DNA of 64,000 nucleotides, taken from Verrucomicrobiota bacterium (lineage in GTDB: Bacteria; Verrucomicrobiota; Verrucomicrobiia; Opitutales; Opitutaceae). A program made the translations under genes and the position numbers. The DNA lies in NCBI GenBank assembly GCA_016222805.1, contig JACRQG010000024.1, forward strand, positions 32,001-96,000, in the 5' to 3' direction. This document shows, in pieces, positions 15,541-24,734 of this stretch. The stretch's first letter is position 1. Every line of letters starts with the position of its first letter. Below the pieces are notes generated by a model. The model ran no database searches and was not told the DNA's origin. It was given only the letters and a program-made list of their open reading frames with translations.

Positions 15541-17628
15541 ATGAAGAAGTGGCTGATCCGCTCCCCAAACCCGTCTTCGCCAGGTGCCGCCGGTGCGGTG
15601 CCCGGCTCTGTGCGTGGGACCGGTCGCGCCCTGCCGCTCGGACTGAAGGTCGCGGGCGGATTTGGCGCGCTGGTGCTGCTCACCTGCCTCCTGGGAGCGG
15701 TGGCGTTCTGGGCGATGCTGCAGGTGCGGCGGGAAGTCTACCGTCTGGAGCGGGAAAAGGTGCCGGAAGTGGTGGTGGCGAACCAGATCGAGCGGGCGGC
15801 CCTGCTCACCATGTATGAGATTCGCGGTTACGCCTACACGGATGACGCCCAGATGCTGGCCCGGGGACGGGCGCACCTCGGCCAGACTCAGGAGGCCCTC
15901 GCCCGCGCCCGGCAGATCGGGGCGGCCGACGGTGAACTCCGGACGGCGGCGGAGCGCGCCGCGGCTCGCGTGCAGGAGTACGGGCAATTGGTGGCCGACA
16001 CCGTCGCCGTGGAGGCGGCTCTCGATCAAAACCGCCGGCAGATGGACGCGGCGGCGCAGGCATTTGTGAAGGAGTGCTCGGCGTTTTTGGCGACCCACCG
16101 GCGGCTGCTGGTCGAGGAGATCAAGGGGGGGGCAACCTCCGCCGAACGCCTGGCGGAGCGGGCCGGCAAGATCGTGCTCGTCGACGAGGTGCTGGAGGCC
16201 GGTCAGGCGGTGCAGTTGATTGCCTGGCGGGCGCAGGCTGAACGTGACCTGGCGCAGACCCGCCGGGCAGAACCCCACTTCGCGACCATTCGGAGACGTT
16301 TGGAGGAACTGCGACCGATCACCCGCCAGAAAGTGAACCTCGATCAGATCGAGATCTGCCTGCGGGCCGCGGCGGAATACCAGACCGCGATGCAGGCGAT
16401 GGCCGCAAACTGGTCCCGGAAAGAATCCTTGGCAGACCGGCGGGGGGGCTCGGCCCAGGCCGTCCTGAAGGAAGCCCAGGACGCGGCTCGACAGGGCCTC
16501 GATGCGACCGCCCGGGTGAGCGGAGCCGCGGCTTCGGCTCTGACCTGGTCCGGACAAGTTCTGGCTTGGGGCCTTGGACTGGCGGCGGTTCTTGGCGTGG
16601 CGATGGCGGTGGGACTGACCCGGGTCATCACCCGGCCCCTGCGACGGGCCACCGACCTCCTGATTGCCGGCGCCGAGCAGATCCTCTCGGCGGCGACGCA
16701 AGTGTCGTCCGCAAGCCAAAGCCTGGCCGCCGGAGCGAACCAGCAGGCGGCGTCGATTGAGGAAACGGGGGCGGGAATGGAGGAACTGGCCGGCATGACC
16801 ACCCGGAACACCGGGGGGGCGCAACAGGCGAAGGACCTGGCCGGAGCCGCCCGGGAGGCGGCTGACCGCAGCGAAGGAGCGATCTCTCGGATGACGGCGG
16901 CGATGGGGGCCTTGAAGATCTCCAGCGACGAAGAGGCAAAGATTGTCCGCACGATCGACGAAATCGCCTTCCAGACCAACATCCTGGCGCTCAACGCCGC
17001 GGTCGAGGCGGCTCGCGCCGGGGAGGCCGGAGCGGGATTTGCCGTCGTGGCCGAGGAGGTGAGAGCCCTGGCGCGCCGCAGTGCCGAGGCGGCCCGCGAG
17101 ACGGCGACAAAGATCGATCAGGCTCGTGGGCACGCGGAGGTCGGGGGAAGGATCAGTGGGGAGGTCGCAAGTGAGCTGGCGGAAATCAACCGCCGGGTCC
17201 GGCGTTTGGACGAATTGGTGAGCGAGATTGCCCGCGCTTCCACGGAGCAGGCGGCGAGTTTGCGGGGAGTGAACGAGGCGGTGGCGAAGATCGATCAGGT
17301 GACGCAGGACAACGCAGCGGCGGCCGAAGAGGCGGCCAGCGCCGCCGAGGAACTCAGCGCCCAGGCGGGGGAGTTCAACGGCATCGTCGGAGATCTCTTC
17401 GAACTGATCGGCGGACGGCGTGTCGGTGACCGCGGCGGTCGGGCAGGCCAGTCAATCCCGGAGGGCAACCGCCGGGACGATGCCTCGGCTGGCCGGCCCG
17501 GCGCGGAGCGAGAGTGGGGCCGCAGCGGGCTTCCGACCACGGCCAGGAGCGGCCGGACGGGTCTCATCAACGCCGGGGGCGCGGAGACTTCGGGCGCGGG
17601 CCGCGCTGTACCGGTGACGTTATCTTAA
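15541..17628 (+). CDS. Methyl-accepting chemotaxis protein (second of a tandem pair)
   Basis: A 695-residue paralogue of the preceding receptor. TM1 lies near residue 40-60 ([20 protein letters not shown]). The sensor domain is clearly homologous ([22 protein letters not shown]), TM2 is near 335-355, and the HAMP region is shortened in the same way. The tip [20 protein letters not shown] is followed by [19 protein letters not shown]. An N-terminal extension of about 25 residues is absent from the first copy. The start is ATG 15541 (MKKWLIRS); upstream codons in frame look non-coding and overlap the terminator. The porin gene follows after 14 bp, suggesting co-transcription. Confidence 0.9.
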   Translation: MKKWLIRSPNPSSPGAAGAVPGSVRGTGRALPLGLKVAGGFGALVLLTCLLGAVAFWAMLQVRREVYRLEREKVPEVVVANQIERAALLTMYEIRGYAYTDDAQMLARGRAHLGQTQEALARARQIGAADGELRTAAERAAARVQEYGQLVADTVAVEAALDQNRRQMDAAAQAFVKECSAFLATHRRLLVEEIKGGATSAERLAERAGKIVLVDEVLEAGQAVQLIAWRAQAERDLAQTRRAEPHFATIRRRLEELRPITRQKVNLDQIEICLRAAAEYQTAMQAMAANWSRKESLADRRGGSAQAVLKEAQDAARQGLDATARVSGAAASALTWSGQVLAWGLGLAAVLGVAMAVGLTRVITRPLRRATDLLIAGAEQILSAATQVSSASQSLAAGANQQAASIEETGAGMEELAGMTTRNTGGAQQAKDLAGAAREAADRSEGAISRMTAAMGALKISSDEEAKIVRTIDEIAFQTNILALNAAVEAARAGEAGAGFAVVAEEVRALARRSAEAARETATKIDQARGHAEVGGRISGEVASELAEINRRVRRLDELVSEIARASTEQAASLRGVNEAVAKIDQVTQDNAAAAEEAASAAEELSAQAGEFNGIVGDLFELIGGRRVGDRGGRAGQSIPEGNRRDDASAGRPGAEREWGRSGLPTTARSGRTGLINAGGAETSGAGRAVPVTLS

Positions 17629-17642
17629 ACCAGGAACATATC

Positions 17643-18890
17643 ATGAAGACCCACGACGTGGAGCTGTCGTCGCGAACATTGGACTCTTCTCCGGGGAGCG
17701 GACCGGGCGCCACGGGGCCCCGGGCGGGTGTTGGCGGGTGGACGTGCCTGGCCTTCGTGGCCCTGATTCCGTCGCTGATGGTCTCGGATGCGGGTGCCGC
17801 CGGGACCGGTGACCTGGAAGCCCGGCTTGCCGCACTCGAGCGACAGGTCACCGAGCTGGCCGGCGAGAACCAGGCCCTGCGCGCGCGGCTCGCCGGCGGC
17901 TCGGATCGAGCGACGCCGGTTTGGGTGCGACCGGAGGGCCAGGCGAGTGGCCTCTCGCTGGGAGGGCTCCTGCAGGTGCAGGCCGAATCGGCGGGCGTGC
18001 CCGACTCCCGTTATGCCGGGGTCAACGAACGCGTCCAACTTCGCCGCATGCGGCTGGCGTTCTGCGGGGCGTTTGCCGAGCAGGTCTCCTTCAAGCTCGA
18101 GGCGGATTTCGGCAATGGGTCCGTCGCCGGGCGAACCGGGGCGAGCGGCCAGCTCACCGATGCCTTTGTCGCCTGGTCGCGATTCCCGGGACTGAACCTG
18201 CGCCTGGGGCAGTTCAAGACCCCGTTCGGCCACGAACAACTCACGGCCGACTCCAAGGCGATCTTTGTGGAACGATCGCTGACAAACGATCGCCTCACGG
18301 TCGGCCGGCAAATCGGAGTCCAGGCGTCGGGTGAGATCGTGCGCTCGGTGCTGGGGTATTCGATTGGCGCCTTCAACGGCTGCGGGACGAACGCGGGCGC
18401 GAACGACAACGGCCGGTTTATGACGGCGGCGCGGGTCGCGGCCACGGTGTACCGGGGCAATCTCGGCGAACTGCCGGCGCGCTGGAATCTGGGGGTGAAT
18501 GGCTTCGATACCACCGACCAGGCTTCCTTCACGGGCCGGCGCATCGGCCGGGGCATCGACACGCAGGCGAGCCTGGGTCCGGCGATGGTCGGAACCGAGT
18601 GGCTGCGGCAGGACAGCCGGCCAGCGGTCGGGTCTCCGGTCGAAGCGGACGGATGGTCGGTCTTTGGCACGTGGAATTTCAACCGTTGGTGGCAGGGCGT
18701 CTGGCGCTTCGAGCGCTTCGACGCCGGCACTCCCCGGCTCGACGCCACGACGCGCGAATGGACCCTTGGCTTCAATTACTTCGTCAAGGGCGACGATCTG
18801 AAGCTGCTGTTGAACTACCAGTTTGGCCGGACTCCCTTGCCGCACTCCGCAGATGGTCGCTGGCTCGGACGCATGCAGGTGGTCTTCTGA
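17643..18890 (+). CDS. Phosphate-selective porin O/P family outer-membrane protein
   Basis: A 415-residue OprP/OprO-like porin. A signal-peptide-like hydrophobic segment (TCLAFVALIPSLMVSDAGAAG) is followed by a short coiled coil (ARLAALERQVTELAGENQALRA) typical of trimeric porins, then a beta-barrel. Family-typical parts are VQLRRMRLAFCGAFAEQVSFK, LNLRLGQFKTPFG and the final strand ending GRMQVVF, with a terminal Phe for barrel assembly. The ATG at 17643 has an AGGAA about 8 nt upstream. Ion specificity cannot be told from the sequence; phosphate, polyphosphate or organic anions are all possible. Confidence 0.87.
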   Translation: MKTHDVELSSRTLDSSPGSGPGATGPRAGVGGWTCLAFVALIPSLMVSDAGAAGTGDLEARLAALERQVTELAGENQALRARLAGGSDRATPVWVRPEGQASGLSLGGLLQVQAESAGVPDSRYAGVNERVQLRRMRLAFCGAFAEQVSFKLEADFGNGSVAGRTGASGQLTDAFVAWSRFPGLNLRLGQFKTPFGHEQLTADSKAIFVERSLTNDRLTVGRQIGVQASGEIVRSVLGYSIGAFNGCGTNAGANDNGRFMTAARVAATVYRGNLGELPARWNLGVNGFDTTDQASFTGRRIGRGIDTQASLGPAMVGTEWLRQDSRPAVGSPVEADGWSVFGTWNFNRWWQGVWRFERFDAGTPRLDATTREWTLGFNYFVKGDDLKLLLNYQFGRTPLPHSADGRWLGRMQVVF

Positions 18891-18911
18891 CCGCCCGCCG
18901 CCGGCGGGCGG
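18891..18911 (+). terminator. Stem-loop directly after the porin stop codon
   Basis: CCGCCCGCC (18891-18899) and GGCGGGCGG (18903-18911) form a perfect 9-bp stem with loop GCC, beginning at the base after the TGA. No U-tract follows, so termination may be rho-assisted or the hairpin may protect the 3' end. Confidence 0.55.
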
Positions 18912-18948
18912 CGCTCCCACGCGGCCACACCGCCATTGAACCAGCCTC

Positions 18949-19176
18949 AGCCGGAACGATGCAGTCGGGCTGACGCACCTGCGGGAGTCCACTGACGAAA
19001 CGGTGGCCTGTGGGCGGGGCGACCGCGCCCCGCTCCGCGACGAGGTCGTCGCGGCTACATTGCTGCGGTGCACGTCGACTTCGACTGCATCGTTCCGGCC
19101 GCGCCCCGCTCCGCGACGAGGTCGTCGCGGCTACATTGCTGCGGTGCACGTCGACTTCGACTGCATCGTTCCGGCT
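18949..19176. repeat. 152-bp TIR element, copy A (with 76-bp tandem duplication)
   Basis: The element is bounded by perfect 19-bp terminal inverted repeats AGCCGGAACGATGCAGTCG (18949-18967) and its complement (19158-19176). Inside it, a 76-bp unit is exactly duplicated (19023-19098 and 19099-19174). Subtracting one unit gives 152 bp, the same as copy B. It contains no coding sequence and many internal palindromes. Its right end touches the stop codon of the hybrid kinase gene. It is probably a MITE-like or other non-autonomous mobile repeat. Confidence 0.85.
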
Positions 19177-22100
19177 CAGAGGCGGCCCGGCTGCAGGGCG
19201 CGATGGACGGCCGAGGTGAGTTCGTCCGTCGTGAACGGTTTGGCGACCAGTTCCACCTGCCCGATGCCATCGAGCTCCAGGGGCGAGATCTTGGAGAAGT
19301 ACCCGGACATCAGGACGGCCGGCAGTTCAGGCCACTGCTTGCGCAGGGTGGTGATCAACTCAATCCCCTGCATGCCCGGCATCGTCTGGTCGGTCACGAT
19401 GAGGGAGCATTGCGTGATGCCGCCCGCCACCGCGGCGAGGCATTCCTCGGCGGAGCGGAAAACGGCTGCGGCGTACCCCCGATTCTCGAGCACCAGCTTG
19501 GTGCAGGTGCCGACGATTTCCTCGTCGTCCACGACGAGGACGAGTTCCCCGGTGCCGCGCGGCCCGATCTCCTGCGGCACCGGAGGCGCCTCCTGCTCCG
19601 GGGTTGAGGCCGGCAGGTAGATGTGGAAGCGCGCGCCTGCGCCCGGCTTGCTCTCGACATCGATTGCGCCGCGATGGGCCCGCACGATGCCATGGACCAC
19701 GGCCAGGCCGAGCCCGGTGCCTTCGCGAGTGTTCTTGGTGGTGAAGAAGGGGTCGAAGATCCGGCGTCGGGTGGCTTCATCCATGCCGTGGCCGGTGTCG
19801 GCCACGGTGAGGCGGACGTACGAACCGGACGGTGATCCTCCGAGGAAGAAGGCGAGTTCGTTGGTCACCTCGGCTCCCTCCGCGGAAATGGTGAGCGTGC
19901 CGCCGTGCTGGCGCATCGCGTGGGCGGCGTTGGAGCCCAGGTTCAGGATGACCTGGTGGATCTGGGTTGCATCGCCGAGGATGGGCGGGAGCTGGGGCGC
20001 GATCCTCAGCTCGATGGTGACGTTGGCGGGCAGCGTCGAACGCAGGAAGCGGCGGGCCTCCTCGATGACACCGTGCAGGTCGAGGGAGACGTGGCCACCG
20101 CCGGAAGATTGACGTCCAAAGGTGAGAATCTGTTCGACCAGCTCGCGGGCGCGGAGGCTGGCGTGGCGGGCCTCGGCGAGGCAGGCCCGCGCGGGGTGAT
20201 CCTCGGGCACCGAATCGGCCGCGAGTTCATGGTAGCCGATGATGCCGGTGAGGAGGTTGTTGAAGTCGTGCGCAATGCCGCCGGCCAGGGTCCCCAGCGT
20301 TTCCATCTTCTGCGCCTGAAACAGCTGCACTTCGAGTTCGCGCCGCGACGATTCGATTTCGTGGCGGGCGGTCACGTCCTGCATGGTGCCGTGCACGCGG
20401 ACCGGCTGCCCGTGCTCGCCAAACTCGGCCCGGCCGAGCACGCGCACCCAGCGGTCGTTGCCCCGGGCGGTGCGCAGCCGGATTTCCTGGTCGAACTCGC
20501 GGGCGCTGCGGTCTTCCGGGTCGATGAGGCCGGGCCAGGTTTCCATCGGGCTTTCCGGATAGAACGGGATCGTGTTCTCCAGCGTCGGCTGGAACGCGTC
20601 GTCCACCTCGTGGATCAGGCGAACCCCCTCGGTCCAGGTCAGCTGCGCGGAGTCGAATTCATACTCCCAGCCGCCGATGCGCGCGATCACCGCCACTTCC
20701 TTGGCCAGTTCCTCGCTCTTGCGCACCCGATCCTCGAGTCGCTTGCTCTCGGTCACGTCGCGGTTCAGGCCGACCAGGCGCAGCGGCTGCCCGGTCGAGT
20801 CCCGCTGCAGGTAGCCGTGGGCCTCGATGTGGCGGACGGTGCCGTCCGGAAGAAGGATGCGGAACTCGATGTCGTAGGAGGGGATTTCCCCGGAAATGAC
20901 CCGGTCCGCGTGTTCGAAGGCGCGCTCGCGGTCCACGGGGTGGATCCGCTGCCGCCAGTGATCCCGCGTGCCGTCGAAATCGCCCCGCGAAATGCCGTAT
21001 AGCTCGAACATCCGCTCGTCCCAAAGCAGGCGTCGGCTGGCGATGTCATATTCCCAGACTCCGTAGTTGGAGGAGCGCAGGGCCAGGCGCAGGCGTTCGT
21101 TCAGGAGCGCCATCCGCATGGCGGCATCGCGTTCGGCGGTGACGTCGCGATCGGTGCCGGTGACCCGCAGGAGCTGGCCGGCGGCGTTGCGCTGCACGAT
21201 GGCGCGCGCCTCGATGATCCGGATCGACTGGTCCGAGCGGCGGAGGATGCGGTACTCGTGCTCGAATTCGTTCGATCCCTGGCCGAGGGCGCGAAACGCC
21301 TGGCGCATGCGCTCGCGATCGTCCGGGTGCACGCGGTCGAGCCAGTCCTCGGCGCGGCCGCCGTACTCCTCCGGCCGGAGTCCGTAGATTTCCAGCGTGC
21401 GGGCGTCCCACTGGCTCTGGCCGGTCTGCGCATCCCATTCCCAGACCCCGAGCGCGGCGGAACGCGTGGCCAGGCCCAGGCGGTCGTTGAGGCTCAGCAG
21501 GCGCTGCTGGGCGGCCCGTTCGTCGGTGATGTCGAGGATCACCGAGATGAAGTTGACGACCCGACCGTGGCGATCGCGGACCGGCTGCACGTCGCACGCG
21601 ACCCAGAACGGATGTCCGTCCTTGGTGCGGTTGAGCATCTCGAGCCGGGCAGGTTCGCCCTGAGCGAACGCCTGCCGGAGGCGATCGATGGCGGAGGATT
21701 CCGCGTTGGGGGCGGGCAGGAATTCGTCCGGCCGGCGGCCCTTCGCGTCGGCGAGGCCGTAACCGGTGATGCGGGTGAAGGCGGCGTTGACCCACTCGAT
21801 CCGCGCGGTCCCGTCGGAGATGATGATGCCGTTGGTGGTGTGCTCGGCGACGATGGCCAGGAGAGCATTCGATTCCGCGGCGAGACGGAGGCTGTGGTTT
21901 GCCTCCTGCAGTTCGCGGGTGCGCTGGCCGACGGTCTCCTGCAGCTGGGCGGCCTGTTCCTGCAGCCGGGCGGTGAGAAGTTGGCGGGCTTGTTCGGCCT
22001 CGTCGCGCTCCTCCTGCAGCACGACCGCGGCCCCGGCCGAATAGGAGGTGAGCGCGAAGCCGCAGATGATCATGCCCCCGCACAACAGCACCACGCCGTC

Positions 22101-22832
22101 CGCAATGCCGAGGACGTCGAGCCGCACGCAGACAATCAGCACGACGCTGAGCACGATGGGGAGCACGGCGGCTCCGAGGAAAAGCCGGCGGGTGAGCACG
22201 CCGGTGGGGCCGGCGTCGAGCAGCATCCGGAGGAACTTCTCCTGGGGGCGGGCGAGCAGGGTGCCGGCACCGAGCAGCAGCAGCGCGAGGGCGGTGGAGG
22301 ACCCGAGTGAAAGCGACAGCACGTGCGTGGCCGAGGTGCCAAAGAGGTCCGGCAGCAAGCCGGCGATCGCGAAGGTGATCCCGAGGTTGCCGAACCAGCT
22401 CGAGTTCAGGCGGAGACCCGACCGCCGCCGGAAGCCGAGGGCGGTCACACCCAGGGCGGCGGTGAGAGCCGCAATCGATGTGTGCACCGAAGCCCAGGGA
22501 TGGTTGGTGCTCGCGGGGTGGGTCTTCCAGATGGCCGGGTGCAGGTGCAACCCGAACGCGCCTTCGAACAGGCCCAGCAATGCCAGCAGCACGGCGGTGG
22601 CGGCGAGGGCCTGGCCCCAGCGGGGCTTCCACTCGCGGGCCTGCAGCCACAGCCCGACTCCCGCCAGCGCCAGACAGAGGGCGGTGACGGCATCCATCCG
22701 GATCCGCTCGAGGCGGAGGTAGGTCGCGCCGTCCCAGCCGGCCAGGACCCCGATGAGGCCCAAGGCGCCCAGCAGGGCGGCAAACAATGCGGCCCCGCCG
22801 GCAATCCCGCGTAGGTTGTCTTGGCGACCCAT
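19176..22832 (-). CDS. Hybrid sensor histidine kinase with membrane domain, multiple PAS and receiver
   Basis: A 1218-residue sensor kinase. The N-terminal ~300 residues contain about eight hydrophobic helices, and a coiled coil follows (RLQEQAAQLQETVGQRTREL). Then come about five consecutive PAS/PAC domains, for example NGIIISDGTARIEWVNAAF and later domains with repeated 'RIEARA'-type PAC ends. The kinase core has LAGGIAHDFNNLLTG with His near 853, and the ATPase shows VADTGHGMD, FDPFFTTK and GTGLGLAVVHGIV. A C-terminal receiver carries DDEEIV and the phospho-site DQTMPG near 1144. The start is ATG 22832 (MGRQDN); the frame is open further but looks non-coding. No separate response regulator is adjacent. 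Confidence 0.9.
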   Translation of the reverse strand: MGRQDNLRGIAGGAALFAALLGALGLIGVLAGWDGATYLRLERIRMDAVTALCLALAGVGLWLQAREWKPRWGQALAATAVLLALLGLFEGAFGLHLHPAIWKTHPASTNHPWASVHTSIAALTAALGVTALGFRRRSGLRLNSSWFGNLGITFAIAGLLPDLFGTSATHVLSLSLGSSTALALLLLGAGTLLARPQEKFLRMLLDAGPTGVLTRRLFLGAAVLPIVLSVVLIVCVRLDVLGIADGVVLLCGGMIICGFALTSYSAGAAVVLQEERDEAEQARQLLTARLQEQAAQLQETVGQRTRELQEANHSLRLAAESNALLAIVAEHTTNGIIISDGTARIEWVNAAFTRITGYGLADAKGRRPDEFLPAPNAESSAIDRLRQAFAQGEPARLEMLNRTKDGHPFWVACDVQPVRDRHGRVVNFISVILDITDERAAQQRLLSLNDRLGLATRSAALGVWEWDAQTGQSQWDARTLEIYGLRPEEYGGRAEDWLDRVHPDDRERMRQAFRALGQGSNEFEHEYRILRRSDQSIRIIEARAIVQRNAAGQLLRVTGTDRDVTAERDAAMRMALLNERLRLALRSSNYGVWEYDIASRRLLWDERMFELYGISRGDFDGTRDHWRQRIHPVDRERAFEHADRVISGEIPSYDIEFRILLPDGTVRHIEAHGYLQRDSTGQPLRLVGLNRDVTESKRLEDRVRKSEELAKEVAVIARIGGWEYEFDSAQLTWTEGVRLIHEVDDAFQPTLENTIPFYPESPMETWPGLIDPEDRSAREFDQEIRLRTARGNDRWVRVLGRAEFGEHGQPVRVHGTMQDVTARHEIESSRRELEVQLFQAQKMETLGTLAGGIAHDFNNLLTGIIGYHELAADSVPEDHPARACLAEARHASLRARELVEQILTFGRQSSGGGHVSLDLHGVIEEARRFLRSTLPANVTIELRIAPQLPPILGDATQIHQVILNLGSNAAHAMRQHGGTLTISAEGAEVTNELAFFLGGSPSGSYVRLTVADTGHGMDEATRRRIFDPFFTTKNTREGTGLGLAVVHGIVRAHRGAIDVESKPGAGARFHIYLPASTPEQEAPPVPQEIGPRGTGELVLVVDDEEIVGTCTKLVLENRGYAAAVFRSAEECLAAVAGGITQCSLIVTDQTMPGMQGIELITTLRKQWPELPAVLMSGYFSKISPLELDGIGQVELVAKPFTTDELTSAVHRALQPGRL

Positions 22833-23306
22833 GTCGGCTAAAGAAAGGCGGCCCCGCGGCGCTCCGCAATGGCAATGACGGCGCCGGGTGCCGTCGGTTT
22901 GCATCTGCCGATGGCGGGTCCGCCTATGACGCGCGCCGCATCGCGGCGCGGCAGCCCGGGGGGCCTTCGATCAGAATCGCACGAGCCGGCGACGTTCACT
23001 ACGCCGCGCGGTCGATCGAGGAGGGGAGCGCTTCCCGCCGGGGCTGGCGTTGGCCGAAGCGCGGAGGGGCGACGGCGAATTCGCAGATCGGCGGAGGAGG
23101 CGACACCACCGGTGCCCGGAAGACGGGCCGATCCCATTGCACGTCGTAGCGCCGCACGTCGGGACGGGTGGCACGTCCGGACACAGGGTCGGCAGGGGAT
23201 GGGGAGGCGCGGAAGGGCATCGGACAGAGAATCCATCGGCACGATTCCCGTGGGCCTTGAGAAATTTCTGCGTCGTGGCCGGGGCTTCGCGGTCCCCGTC
23301 CGGGTT
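22833..23306. other. Stretch with no confident gene
   Basis: This 474-bp stretch lies between the kinase start and the DUF1501 stop. I see only one weak candidate small frame on the minus strand (22999-23220, listed separately). No repeat, RNA or promoter is recognised. Confidence 0.5.
22999..23220 (-). CDS. Possible small hypothetical protein (73 aa)
   Basis: A 73-residue frame beginning MPFRASPSPADPVSG with VQWDRPVFRAPVVSPPPP in the middle. Third codon positions are strongly G/C, as in neighbouring genes, and aromatic residues are present, which is why I list it. There is no recognisable domain, no clear Shine-Dalgarno sequence and no homologue known to me. It lies between the DUF1501 gene and the hybrid kinase on their strand. 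Confidence 0.35.
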   Translation of the reverse strand: MPFRASPSPADPVSGRATRPDVRRYDVQWDRPVFRAPVVSPPPPICEFAVAPPRFGQRQPRREALPSSIDRAA

Positions 23307-24593
23307 TCACGCGAACAGGGCGGCAATCGGCTTACCTCCGTCGGTGATGGGAACGGGACGAGCGGCGTTCACCAGCTCCTTGCGGGGGTTGATTCCGAGC
23401 GCGGCATACACGGTGGCGTGGAAATCGGGCACCGAGACGGGATGCTCCACGGGGCGGTTCGACAGGGCGTCGGTGACGCCGAAGGCCCCGCAGTGCCGAA
23501 GCCCGCCGCCGGCCAGCACCAGCGTGAAGGTGGCGGACTGGTGCCCCCGTCCTCCGCCGGAGTCGAACTGCCCCGGGCGGCCGAATTCCGTCCCGACGAC
23601 GATCAACGTGCGATCGAGCAGGCCCTTGTCCTCGAGGTCGGTGAGGAGCGCCGACAAGGCGGTGTCGAGTTCACGGATGAGAACGTGCTGGTTCAGCTGT
23701 CCGGCGTTGTGGGTGTCCCAGCCGGCGCCGTTGATGAAATTCAGGTTGTGGGAGACCTCGATGAAGCGCACGCCGGACTGCACCAGGCGCCGGGCGAGCA
23801 GGCAGCGTTGGCCGAACTCCCCGCCGTAGCGCTGGCGCACCGCCGCGGGTTCCTCGTCGAGGCGGAAGTTGCGCATGAAGGAGGGGCCGGCGAGACGGAG
23901 TGCCTCGCGTTGCGCCGCTTCGTAGTCCGCCACGGGTGAGTCGGGCGGCGTCCGCCCCTGGAGCGGGGCGAGGAGCGCCTGGCGCTGCCGGAGGCGTTCG
24001 GGATCGATCCCGGCCGGAGGCGTGAAACCTGCCGGGCCCGATTCGGTGTCGATAAGGTAGACATAACCGTATTTGGCGCCGAGGAAACCCGGGCCCCGGG
24101 AAACGCTGGGATAGCCGATGAGGAGGTACGCGGGCACGTCTTCGGCCACGGCGCCGCGCTCGTGGGCCACCACGGAACCGAGCGAGGGATAGATCGTCGC
24201 CCCGCTCACCGGGCGGCCGGTGTGCACGAAGTTGGTGGCGAGGGCATGTTCGATCCCGAGTTTGTGGTTCACCGTGCGGACGGCCGTGAGGCGTTCCGCG
24301 AGACGGGCGGACTGCCCAAGGTGTTCCGTGTACTTCACTCCCGGGACGGCCGTGTCGATCGCGGCGTAGTCCGAGCCGGCGGCGCTCGGTCGCGACTTGG
24401 GGTTGCCGCGCTTCTTGGGATCAAAGGTGTCGATCTGGGACATGCCACCGCCCAGCCAGAGGAAGATGCAGTGCTCGGCCTTGCCCTGGGGCACGGCGGG
24501 CGAGCCGGCGGGGGCAGAGCCGGCGCAGAGCCTCGCGACAGGGGCGGCGGTGGCGGCGGCCGCGGCATAGGTGAGAAAAGTGCGGCGGTTCAT
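23307..24593 (-). CDS. DUF1501 family Tat-exported protein
   Basis: A 428-residue DUF1501 protein, a sulfatase/alkaline-phosphatase-fold-like family abundant in Planctomycetota and Verrucomicrobiota. The N-terminus [19 protein letters not shown] is a Tat-like signal. Family hallmarks are [43 protein letters not shown]-type sequence (here [15 protein letters not shown]) and [18 protein letters not shown]. It is followed, 141 bp apart in reverse order, by the cytochrome/DUF1549/DUF1553 gene, the standard partner. The pair is thought to act on sulfated or other complex polysaccharides at the cell surface, but the biochemical activity is unproven. Confidence 0.9.
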   Translation of the reverse strand: MNRRTFLTYAAAAATAAPVARLCAGSAPAGSPAVPQGKAEHCIFLWLGGGMSQIDTFDPKKRGNPKSRPSAAGSDYAAIDTAVPGVKYTEHLGQSARLAERLTAVRTVNHKLGIEHALATNFVHTGRPVSGATIYPSLGSVVAHERGAVAEDVPAYLLIGYPSVSRGPGFLGAKYGYVYLIDTESGPAGFTPPAGIDPERLRQRQALLAPLQGRTPPDSPVADYEAAQREALRLAGPSFMRNFRLDEEPAAVRQRYGGEFGQRCLLARRLVQSGVRFIEVSHNLNFINGAGWDTHNAGQLNQHVLIRELDTALSALLTDLEDKGLLDRTLIVVGTEFGRPGQFDSGGGRGHQSATFTLVLAGGGLRHCGAFGVTDALSNRPVEHPVSVPDFHATVYAALGINPRKELVNAARPVPITDGGKPIAALFA

Positions 24594-24734
24594 AGGGGAG
24601 GCGGCGCGGGAGGGTCGGGTTCGATTGAGGGCGCGGAGGAACCGGAATCGGCGGAAGGAAGGCGGGAGCGGCGGCGAAGGGAAGAGCGCGTCAGAGGCGG
24701 CGCGCGCGCGGAGTGCGGATTCGGAATGCGGGTC

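Noticed and set aside
12664-17133. A 1489-codon open frame on the minus strand opposite CheW and the chemoreceptors
   Set aside because: It is the mirror of high-GC coding sequence; the translation is Arg/His/Gly-rich with no domain, while the plus strand encodes clear CheW and MCP motifs.
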